From: Verrucomicrobiota bacterium
GTDB lineage: Bacteria; Verrucomicrobiota; Verrucomicrobiia; Opitutales; Opitutaceae
Reading direction: 5' to 3'
Length of the DNA stretch: 38,343 nucleotides
Assembly: GCA_030832235.1 (NCBI GenBank)
Contig: JAURJO010000110.1
Span: 1 to 38,343, forward strand
Positions 31,776 through 38,343 of this stretch are shown one piece after another (within the stretch, counting starts at the first letter, position 1; each line of letters starts with the position of its first letter). The notes under the pieces are model-generated. The model was not told where the DNA came from. It did not search any database and saw only the letters and a program-made list of their open reading frames with translations. The position numbers and the translations under genes are program-made.

Positions 31776-33170
31776 ATGACGTCCTCCCCATACCCGCCGT
31801 CCACGCGCCTCCGGGTGGCGGTCGCGGGTTTGAGCCTCACGGTGCTTGTTTTCGCGGTGGTGGTCGGCGCCGCGACGTGGCGGCTGCGGGTCGGACTGAA
31901 GGAGCAGATCCTCAACCGCGAGGCGGCGACGCTTTCCGCCGTCGCCTCAATGCAGCTCGATCTCGGTGCGGCCGAATATGGAACCGTCGCGGTGGGCGAG
32001 GTGCCCGGCGCCTTGCTGGTGGCGGTCCTGCGGACGGCGCGGCTGCGTGACGTCGCGGCCGTGCGGATCTTCGACGCCCGTGGCGGGTTGAACTCCTCCG
32101 ACGGTATACTCGGCGAGCTGCCCCCGCCGAAACCGGCGGATTGGGGGCGGGTTGCGGCGGGCGAGTCGTTCGCGCGGTTGCTGCCGGGACCACCGCCGGA
32201 GGAAATCCTTCTTCCCGCGTCGGCCGCGAGGGAGGCGGGTCTGCTGGAGGCGTGGGTGTCGCTGCACCGGGGCGGGAGCGACGCGCCGGCGGGCGCGGCG
32301 CAGTTCCTCCTTTCGGCGGCGCCGGTGCGGGCCGAGCTCGCGGCGCACGATGATCGACTGTGGCTGCAGGCCGCGATCGCGTGGGCGGCCGGGTCCTGCG
32401 TGATCGTGATCGGGGTGGCCTGGGCCTTCCGCCGACTCGCGGCCGCGAACCGGGAACTAGCCACGCGCACCGCCGACCTCGAACGCGCCAACCGTGAACT
32501 GGTTCTCTCGGCCAAGACTTCCGCGCTCGGGGCGGTCGCGGCCCACCTGGTGCACGAGCTCAAGAGCCCCTTGGCCGGACTCGAGCAGTACGTCGCGGCG
32601 CAAGGAGCCGCCGGCGCCGAGGATGGGGGAACGGAACTACGGGCGGCCTCGGAACTCACGCGCCGGCTGCGCACCATGGTCAATGAGGCGGTCGGGGTGA
32701 TGCGGGACGAGCAGGCCGGCGCCTCGTTCGAGCTGACCTGCGAGGAATTACTCGAGGTCGTCGCCTCGCGGGTGCGCCCCGAGCTCGCGCGCGCCGGAGT
32801 GAGCTTGGAGCCCGCCGGTGAAGCGGCCGTGCGGGTCGATGGTCGCCGTGCCAACCTTGCGATGCTGGTGCTGAAGAATTTGGTGCAGAACGCGGCCGAG
32901 GCCGCGCCCCGCGGCGGTCGCGTGCGGATGCGCGGCGGCGCTGGCGTCGATGGATCCGTGGAGTTTTTGGTCGAGGACGACGGACCGGGATTGCCGGAGA
33001 CCGTGCGATCGCGGCTCTTCGAGCCCTGCGTTTCCGGCAAGCCCGGCGGCACGGGCATCGGTCTCGCCCTCAGCCACCGGCTGGCCCGGCAAGCGGGAGG
33101 CCGGCTCGAATTGGTGCGCTCCGGTTCCTCGGGGACCTGCTTCCGCCTTGTCTTGGAAAGGGAGCCGTGA
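31776..33170 (+). CDS. Sensor histidine kinase
   Basis: A 464-residue membrane kinase. Two spans (about 13-34 and 197-217) enclose a periplasmic sensor domain of about 160 residues with no recognised family. The H-box AAHLVHELKSPLAGLEQY contains the phospho-acceptor H260. The catalytic domain has the N-box LKNLVQNAAEAAP, G1 VEDDGPGLP and G2 GGTGIGLALSHRLA. It probably phosphorylates the NtrC-type regulator encoded at 28616-30037, because no other response regulator is nearby. A coiled segment (about 218-245) links the second span to the H-box. The signal is unknown. Confidence 0.93.
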   Translation: MTSSPYPPSTRLRVAVAGLSLTVLVFAVVVGAATWRLRVGLKEQILNREAATLSAVASMQLDLGAAEYGTVAVGEVPGALLVAVLRTARLRDVAAVRIFDARGGLNSSDGILGELPPPKPADWGRVAAGESFARLLPGPPPEEILLPASAAREAGLLEAWVSLHRGGSDAPAGAAQFLLSAAPVRAELAAHDDRLWLQAAIAWAAGSCVIVIGVAWAFRRLAAANRELATRTADLERANRELVLSAKTSALGAVAAHLVHELKSPLAGLEQYVAAQGAAGAEDGGTELRAASELTRRLRTMVNEAVGVMRDEQAGASFELTCEELLEVVASRVRPELARAGVSLEPAGEAAVRVDGRRANLAMLVLKNLVQNAAEAAPRGGRVRMRGGAGVDGSVEFLVEDDGPGLPETVRSRLFEPCVSGKPGGTGIGLALSHRLARQAGGRLELVRSGSSGTCFRLVLEREP

Positions 33171-33239
33171 TTCCTGCGCAGCCTGCGCTTTTGGACGAAA
33201 CCACTCGGGGCGCGGGAACCTGATTCCCGCCGACGCGGG

Positions 33240-35207
33240 ATGCCCGGCCATCCGGCACTCCTCCGGCTGCTGGCGCTCGCGGCTGGCCTGTTCACCCAGC
33301 GGCTCGCGGCGCAGGAGGGCTCCCTGCAGTGGGCGCTCACCTTGCAGGGCTGGTCGGTATCCTCGCCCGCGGTGAGCCCCGACGGGGCGACGATCTACGT
33401 CGGTGTCGAGACGAGGACCGCGGGCCGTCTGGTCGCGGTGGCGGCGGACGGCTCGGTGCGTTGGAGCATCCTGCGGCCCGACGGCATCAGTGCGTCGCCG
33501 GCGGTGGGCGCCGACGGCACGATTTACGCCGGGTGCTACGACGGGAAGCTCTACGCGATCAATCCAGCCAACGGGGCGATCCGGTGGCAGTACGACGCGG
33601 GCTCCTTCATCGTGAGCTCGCCGGCGATCGCGGCGGATGGCACGGTTTATTTCGGCGCGGGGGACGGGCGGTTGCACGCCGTCGACGCTCGCGGCGCGCT
33701 TCGCTGGACCTTTCAGACCGGGGATTGGGTCGAGTCCTCCCCGGCGCTGGGCCCTGATGGCACGGTTTATTTCGGTTCGCGGGACCGCGCTTTCTACGCG
33801 ATCGCCCCCGATGGGCGGGAGAAATGGCGTTTCGCCTCGGCCGGCGCGGTCACGGGTTCCCCGGCGCTGGGCGCCGACGGTACCATTTACTTTGGATCTG
33901 CCGACCAGCGCATGTACGCATTGTTCCCCGACGGACGGAAGCGCTGGGACCATTTCACCAACGGCGACATCCAGGCGTCTCCCGTGCTCGGCGCCGATGG
34001 CGCGGTTTACTTCGCGGCGCTCGACGCATCCTTCTACGCGCTGGAGCCGGACTCGGGTGCGCTCCGCTGGCGCGTGCCGCTCAACACCAACAGCGTGTCG
34101 ACGGCGGCCGTGCGGTCGGACGGGGCCGTCGTGGTTGGTGGCGACGACGGGATCGTGCGCGCGCTTAATCCGGCGGATGGTTCCGTGCGTTGGCTCTTCG
34201 ACACCCGCAAGGCGGTGCCCGACGACACCATCGATTCCTCACCGCTGCTCGCGCCGGACGGCTCCGTCTACTTTTCATCGCTCGACGGCCGCCTCTACAA
34301 ACTCCGGGGCAACGGCCTCGGGCTTTCCGAGGTTTCGAACTGGCCCGCATTCCGCGGGGACGCCCGCCGCAGCGGTCGTTCCCTGTTCGGGGCGGGCCTG
34401 GGACGTCTGCTCAACCTTTCGGTGCGCGCTCCGGTTGGCGCCCGGGAGACGTTGATCACGGGCTTCGTGGTGCAGGGTGCGGCGGCCAAGGCCTATCTCG
34501 TGCGAGGAGTCGGTCCGGGCTTGGAAGGCTTCGGCGTGGTGGGCTACATGCCGGACCCTAGGCTGGACCTATACGCGGGAGCCACGCGAATCGGAGGCAA
34601 CGACAACTGGGAGGATGCCCCGCCCGGTCTTTCCGTTTCCGACACCGCCGCGGCGGTCGGAGCATTCCCGTTGCTGCCGGGCAGCCGCGACGCCGCGATC
34701 GTTGTCGCGCTTTCCCCCGGCGCGTACTCCGCACACCTGCGAGCGGTGGATGATGCCGGCGGGGTGACGCTGTTCGAAGCCTACGACGCGATCGGCGGGG
34801 ATCCCATCAGCCGGTTTATCAATCTTTCCCTGCGCGGTCGTGCGGGGGAAGGGGACTCCACATTGATTTCCGGCGTCGTGGTGGGTGGAACGGGACTGGT
34901 GAACCTCCTGCTCCGGGCGGTCGGTCCCGGCCTCCGACTTTTCGGGGTCGATGGGGTGCTGGAGCGCCCGCGGATCTCCTTCTACAACGGGGCCACCCTT
35001 GTGAAAACGAACGAGGGCTGGTCCGGTGTCCCCAACGCCGCCGATCTGGCGGGTGCGGCCCGGGCTTCCGGGGCTTTCCCTCTTGGAGCGGGCAGCGCGG
35101 ACGCGGCCCTTACCGTGGTGGTTCCCCCGGGACCCTATACCATCCACGTGGCGGGAGTCGACGGTGTCGCAGGCGAGGTGCTGACCGAGGTCTACGTGCT
35201 GCGGTAA
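33240..35207 (+). CDS. Secreted eight-bladed PQQ-like propeller with duplicated C-terminal domain
   Basis: A 655-residue exported protein (signal peptide to about residue 24, LAAGLFTQRLAAQ). Eight tryptophan-docking repeats of about 41 residues occur, with W at 31, 75, 116, 156, 196, 236, 277 and 318, and strands of the kind SSPALGPDGTVYFGS, so an eight-bladed propeller of the quinoprotein or BamB type. WPAFRGDARRSGRS (368-381) closes it. Two copies of a beta-domain follow (about 388-516 and 526-655), each starting with an NLS-R-(10)-TLI-G-VV pattern and including VGPGL. Such paired domains are common on Opitutaceae secreted proteins, with unknown function. No PQQ-binding catalytic residues were identified, so it may be a binding or scaffold protein. 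A terminator follows at 35298. Confidence 0.85.
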   Translation: MPGHPALLRLLALAAGLFTQRLAAQEGSLQWALTLQGWSVSSPAVSPDGATIYVGVETRTAGRLVAVAADGSVRWSILRPDGISASPAVGADGTIYAGCYDGKLYAINPANGAIRWQYDAGSFIVSSPAIAADGTVYFGAGDGRLHAVDARGALRWTFQTGDWVESSPALGPDGTVYFGSRDRAFYAIAPDGREKWRFASAGAVTGSPALGADGTIYFGSADQRMYALFPDGRKRWDHFTNGDIQASPVLGADGAVYFAALDASFYALEPDSGALRWRVPLNTNSVSTAAVRSDGAVVVGGDDGIVRALNPADGSVRWLFDTRKAVPDDTIDSSPLLAPDGSVYFSSLDGRLYKLRGNGLGLSEVSNWPAFRGDARRSGRSLFGAGLGRLLNLSVRAPVGARETLITGFVVQGAAAKAYLVRGVGPGLEGFGVVGYMPDPRLDLYAGATRIGGNDNWEDAPPGLSVSDTAAAVGAFPLLPGSRDAAIVVALSPGAYSAHLRAVDDAGGVTLFEAYDAIGGDPISRFINLSLRGRAGEGDSTLISGVVVGGTGLVNLLLRAVGPGLRLFGVDGVLERPRISFYNGATLVKTNEGWSGVPNAADLAGAARASGAFPLGAGSADAALTVVVPPGPYTIHVAGVDGVAGEVLTEVYVLR

Positions 35208-35297
35208 GGCGCCGGCGGTCATTCTCCCGAGGGGAAACTGCTTGCCACTGCCGAAGTGTGGACCGGACACTCCGCGGCTTCCCTCCCAGCAAACCAC

Positions 35298-35319
35298 GCG
35301 GGCCACGGCCCGCTTTTTT
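35298..35319 (+). terminator. Rho-independent terminator or attenuator before the Gly/Arg-rich gene
   Basis: GCGGGC (35298-35303) pairs with GCCCGC (35308-35313) around a CACG loop and is followed by six T. It ends the propeller gene, but it also sits just 7 bases before the ATG at 35327, so it could control the following gene if transcripts run through. Confidence 0.75.
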
Positions 35320-35326
35320 GGACGAC

Positions 35327-37237
35327 ATGGACGACAACGCCACGAACGAGAACCAGCCCGCCGCCGACTTCAACAAGATCGACCTGAGTCAGCTGCAGGG
35401 CTTCAACTTCGGCACGCAATGGACCCAGGATAAGACGGTCCCGGGCGATCGCCGCTCATCGGAGGATCGTCCGCGCCGCGATGGCGGTGGCTTCGACCGC
35501 CGTGATCGGCGTGGATTTCGCCGTCCGGCCGGAGAAGGCGGTGGTGATGCTGGCCCGGGAGGGCCCGGCGGTCCGGGGCGTCGCGATGAGGGTGGCGAGC
35601 GCCGTTTCCGCGGTGGTGGCCCCGGTGGTTTTCGTGATGGTCCGCGACGCGAAGGTGGACCGCGTGACGGCGGCCAGCGCGAGGGTGGCGGCGAACGCGG
35701 TGGTTTCCGGCGCGGGCCCGGTGGCCCTCAGTTCGGAGGCCGTGGCGCGCCGCAATTCGGTCCGTACGAGAGCCCCTATTTCACGGCGACGTTCTATCCG
35801 GAGGATGCGAGCTTCAACACGCTCGTGCAGACGATCCGGAAGTCATGCCGCACGGTGGAGCTATTCGAGATCGCGCGCACGGTCGTGGCCAAAAACGACC
35901 GGTTCGTGGTGGTGCTCGGGCATCGCGCTCCCGCCGGCGCACCCGCTACGGCGGAGGCCGCGGCGAAACCGGTGTTCCACATCTCGGTGCCGGATGGGCT
36001 GCCGTTCGAAACCGACGAGGCGGCGGTCGCGCACGTGATGGCGAATCATCTCGAGCGTTTCTTCGATCGCGCGGACGTCGAGGTCGAGGCGCCGAAAGGC
36101 AGCTACCAAGTGATCAACCGTTGCGGCGTCACCGGCGAGTTGCTCGGGCCGCCCAATTACCATCGTTACAACCAGATGGTGCAGCAGCACTACACCTCGA
36201 AGCTGAGCGGCCGGATGGGCCCGGAGGCTTTTCGCAGCCGCATCGAGACGGTGCGGGATCCCGAGCTGGTGAACCAGTGGCTGGCCAAGATGAAGAAGGC
36301 CACCCGCTACACGTGGAAGCTTTCCGACGCGGCGGCCGCGCCCGCGGCCCCCGCCTCCGAGACCCCGACCGAGGCTCCCGCGGCGGACGCCCCGGCTCCG
36401 GCTGCTCCGGCGGCCCCGTTCTTCGACACCCTCGAGGACGCTCGCCTGCACCTGCTCACGCACGCGCGTGAAAAGGTGGTGCGCACCGCGGAGAACGCCC
36501 GCTTCACCGGCCGTCTCCTCGAGACCCTGCCGCCGGGCGAGATTCACCGCGCGGTGGAGGGCGCGTTGGAGCGCCAGCGCCGGTTCCCGCTGGACACCGC
36601 CAATGGCCTGCGCGGCCGTTTGCGCCGCGAGCACTTCACGATCTTCAAGAAGGGCTCCAAGGGCGTTTCGTACGTCTGCGCGGTGAAGCGGAAGTTCCGC
36701 GTGCCGGGCCAGACTTTCTCCGACAGCATCGGTGCCCTCATCGCCTACATCGAGGCCAACCCGATGGTGCGCGCGGGCGAGCTGCCGGCCAAGTTCCTCG
36801 GCATCAAGCCCGCCGCGGCCCCGGCGGGGGCGGCTCCTTCCGACGCCGCGGCCTCCGATGCTCCGGCCGTCCCCGCGGTCGCTCCCGAGCAAGCGGTGCC
36901 GAAGGCGGAGGAGTTCAGCATTGATGACCGCGCGCGTCTCGCGCGCCTGCAGGGCGATCTGGTCTGGCTGGTACGCGAGGGTTACGTCACCGAGTTCATC
37001 GATGGCCGTCTCTTCGCCCCGCCGGTCATGGTTGAGGCTCGCAAGAAGGAGATCGAGGCCGAGGAGCACGACCCGGAAAACTTCCCGGAGGCTCCCGCTT
37101 CCGCCGAGGCTCCGGCCGCAGAATCCGCCCCCGCGGAGGCCGCGGCCGTCGCCCAGCCGGTCGCCGATGCCGCTCCCGCTTCACCGGAGGCCGCGCCCGA
37201 GACGCCGGCCGAGGGCAATCCTCCCGCCGGGAACTGA
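35327..37237 (+). CDS. Large Gly/Arg-rich protein of unknown function
   Basis: A 636-residue cytoplasmic protein, no signal peptide or membrane span. Residues 41-145 are low-complexity Gly/Arg with RGG-, GGF- and GPGG-type repeats, like RGG regions of RNA-binding proteins. Three folded parts follow, joined by Ala/Pro-rich linkers: 146-335 (with FYPEDASFNTLVQTIRKSCR and a conserved-looking NYHRYNQMVQQHYTSKL), 364-495 (FFDTLEDARLHLL, GLRGRLRREHFTIFKKGSKG, YVCAVKRKFRVPG) and about 520-580 (SIDDRARLARLQGDLVWLVREG). The C-terminal tail is Ala/Pro/Glu-rich. The ATG at 35327 (MDDNATNENQ) is preferred to the one at 35258, which precedes a terminator. I do not recognise the family; the basic, RGG-like N-terminus suggests nucleic-acid binding. 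A strong terminator follows at 37259. Confidence 0.85.
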   Translation: MDDNATNENQPAADFNKIDLSQLQGFNFGTQWTQDKTVPGDRRSSEDRPRRDGGGFDRRDRRGFRRPAGEGGGDAGPGGPGGPGRRDEGGERRFRGGGPGGFRDGPRREGGPRDGGQREGGGERGGFRRGPGGPQFGGRGAPQFGPYESPYFTATFYPEDASFNTLVQTIRKSCRTVELFEIARTVVAKNDRFVVVLGHRAPAGAPATAEAAAKPVFHISVPDGLPFETDEAAVAHVMANHLERFFDRADVEVEAPKGSYQVINRCGVTGELLGPPNYHRYNQMVQQHYTSKLSGRMGPEAFRSRIETVRDPELVNQWLAKMKKATRYTWKLSDAAAAPAAPASETPTEAPAADAPAPAAPAAPFFDTLEDARLHLLTHAREKVVRTAENARFTGRLLETLPPGEIHRAVEGALERQRRFPLDTANGLRGRLRREHFTIFKKGSKGVSYVCAVKRKFRVPGQTFSDSIGALIAYIEANPMVRAGELPAKFLGIKPAAAPAGAAPSDAAASDAPAVPAVAPEQAVPKAEEFSIDDRARLARLQGDLVWLVREGYVTEFIDGRLFAPPVMVEARKKEIEAEEHDPENFPEAPASAEAPAAESAPAEAAAVAQPVADAAPASPEAAPETPAEGNPPAGN

Positions 37238-37258
37238 TCCCGTTTCCGTGTTTTGATT

Positions 37259-37293
37259 TCGCCAGCGGGGTTCGCTCCGCTGGCGATTTTTTT
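37259..37293 (+). terminator. Rho-independent terminator
   Basis: TCGCCAGCGG (37259-37268) pairs with CCGCTGGCGA (37277-37286), followed by seven T. It ends the Gly/Arg-rich gene. The same stem lies directly past the tsaE stop on the other strand, where the tail is not T-rich. Confidence 0.9.
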
Positions 37294-37733
37294 CACGCAC
37301 GCAGCCGCACGTGGTGCGCGTGTTCCGGGCCGATTGAAAGGTCGAGGTGCAGCGCTCCCACGGGGAGCCAGGTCGCGACCTTCTCCGGCCACTCCACCGC
37401 CAGGCACCACGGCGGTTCCATGAAATCCTCGATCAGCAAATCCTCGACTTCACGCGCCGATTCCAGCCGGTAGGCGTCCAGGTGCAGCAGATTCGTTTTA
37501 CCGCGGTGCAGCGTGAAAATGTTGAAGGTCGGGCTGGTGACGCCGCCGTCGACTCCGAGCCCCCGCGCCAAACCCTGCACGAAGGTCGTCTTGCCCACCC
37601 CGAGATCACCGTGGAGGGCCACCACGGATCCGGGTGACAAGGCGGCGCCAAACTCGGTCGCGAGCGAGCGCGTCTCCTCGGCCGACCGGGTGGTCACTCC
37701 GGCGCGCAGTTTATCGAAAATGCTCGTAGCCAT
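37293..37733 (-). CDS. tsaE: tRNA threonylcarbamoyladenosine biosynthesis ATPase
   Basis: A 146-residue P-loop ATPase of normal family length. Walker A is GDLGVGKTT (42-50), followed by VTSPTFNIF and HLDAYRL, with LAVEWPEK near the C-terminus, all standard for TsaE. It acts with TsaB and TsaD to make the t6A base at position 37 of ANN-decoding tRNAs. Its start overlaps the end of thiL by 23 bp, so the two are co-translated. Confidence 0.95.
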   Translation of the reverse strand: MATSIFDKLRAGVTTRSAEETRSLATEFGAALSPGSVVALHGDLGVGKTTFVQGLARGLGVDGGVTSPTFNIFTLHRGKTNLLHLDAYRLESAREVEDLLIEDFMEPPWCLAVEWPEKVATWLPVGALHLDLSIGPEHAHHVRLRA

Positions 37734-38343
37734 GCAGGGAGGAGAGGGACCGCGCGCCGGTTTGGCGCCGAGTGACCGGACAAAAGCGGCCGATGCACGT
37801 CAGCCGCACCCGCGGGAACCGCCGCCGCCACGATGATTCCAGGGCCGCGCGGGACGCGCGGGACGCCACCGAGAAGAGCAACTCGTAATCCTCGCCCTCG
37901 GAGAGGGCTGAGCGGGCGGTGGCGCCCTTCCGTCGCGGGAGACGTTCCAGTTCCAAGTTAGGAAAGGTTCCCGGCGGTGTGAGCGCCGCGAGGTCCTTCG
38001 CGAGACCGTCGCTCAGGTCCATCATCGATCGCACGGCTTTCCGACGGGCGAGCCACTCGCCCTCGGCCAGGCGCGGGGTGAAGGCGTGGTGGTGGCCGGA
38101 AGCGCGGCTGTTACCGAGCTCTCCCGTGACGTAGATCCAGTCGCCTTTCCGGGCGCCGGTGCGGGTGAGAACACGGCGGCCCGTGGCGGTGCCGAGCAAG
38201 GTGAGGCTCGCCGCCAGCGCGCCCGGCGCCTCGGCGATGTCGCCGCCCACGACCGTGACCCCATGGCGGCGAGCGGCGGCGGCGAGTCCTCTATAGAAAC
38301 GCTCCAGCCAGCGGACGCGCACGCGCGCATCGAGTGTGACGGC
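37711..38343 (-). CDS. thiL: Thiamine-monophosphate kinase, C-terminal part
   Basis: The frame is open to the right window edge, so only the C-terminal 210 residues are present; at the edge it reads AVTLDARVRVRWLERFYRGLAAA, split here at the GTG codon at 38322. Seen motifs are VTVVGGDIAEAPG, WIYVTGELGNSRA, SMMDLSDGLAKDL with the metal-binding aspartates, and ALSEGEDYELLFSV. The enzyme phosphorylates thiamine monophosphate to the diphosphate with ATP. It is on the same strand as tsaE, with 23 bp of overlap. The N-terminal ATP-binding part lies outside the window. Confidence 0.93.
   Translation of the reverse strand, partial: AVTLDARVRVRWLERFYRGLAAAARRHGVTVVGGDIAEAPGALAASLTLLGTATGRRVLTRTGARKGDWIYVTGELGNSRASGHHHAFTPRLAEGEWLARRKAVRSMMDLSDGLAKDLAALTPPGTFPNLELERLPRRKGATARSALSEGEDYELLFSVASRASRAALESSWRRRFPRVRLTCIGRFCPVTRRQTGARSLSSLHGYEHFR

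Noticed and set aside
33212-33230. GCGGGAA/TTCCCGC hairpin before the propeller gene
   Set aside because: Short stem with no T-run after it. It may influence initiation, but it is not a convincing terminator or operator.
33400-34300. DNA-level tandem repeats
   Set aside because: They are the coding counterpart of the eight propeller blades and diverge as expected for protein repeats.
35480-35760. Low-complexity DNA that could be an assembly artefact or minisatellite
   Set aside because: The frame stays open across it and encodes a coherent Gly/Arg-rich region, so it is treated as real coding sequence.
1-38343. CRISPR array, tRNA/rRNA genes, prophage or intact insertion sequence
   Set aside because: No spaced direct repeats, no cloverleaf or rRNA-like sequence, and no phage or transposase protein was recognised on either strand.

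Overview
The window is a GC-rich (roughly two-thirds G+C by eye) chromosomal segment of a Gram-negative, outer-membrane bacterium. It most resembles an Opitutaceae-type Verrucomicrobiota. This rests on protein style: TonB-dependent receptors with the Opitutaceae-like N-terminus, Tat-exported metabolic enzymes, many CxxCH cytochromes, duplicated C-terminal surface domains, a sulfatase, and intergenic repeats built on CGGAT units. No rRNA, tRNA, CRISPR array, intact transposase or phage gene was seen. The phylum call is an inference from protein style, not from a marker gene.

Left part (1-9510, mostly minus strand): an AsmA-like protein cut by the window edge; a coupled MFS transporter / PfkB sugar kinase / exported sulfatase set; a 3-methyladenine DNA glycosylase (plus strand) whose 3' end overlaps a GT9 glycosyltransferase tail to tail; a DUF3108 protein; and a 905-residue fusion of an MBL-fold exonuclease with an ATP-dependent DNA ligase.

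Middle (9511-23566): a Tat-signal DegT-type aminotransferase and a complete TonB receptor, separated by a segment bounded by two long hairpins; a divergent enoyl-CoA hydratase / class III CoA-transferase pair; a headless TonB receptor fragment; then a translationally coupled plus-strand set of exported TIM-barrel isomerase-like protein, five-haem cytochrome and PQQ-type sugar dehydrogenase-like propeller. Together these look like a periplasmic sugar-oxidation module.

Right part (23567-38343): a PAS-HTH regulator coupled to a small unknown protein; purK-purE; an ECF sigma factor operon with a membrane protein carrying a duplicated 31-residue motif and a CpxP/Spy-like protein; a sigma-54-type response regulator, small secreted coiled-coil protein, beta-barrel and histidine kinase; an eight-bladed PQQ-like propeller protein; a large Gly/Arg-rich protein of unknown function; and tsaE-thiL, with thiL cut by the right edge.

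The most unusual non-coding signals are two copies (9679-9772 minus, 23452-23537 plus) of a structured element with a compensatory base-pair change and matching GNRA-type tetraloops, a composite repeat with exactly phased GGAT boxes, and a hairpin-bounded segment at 11399-11695.
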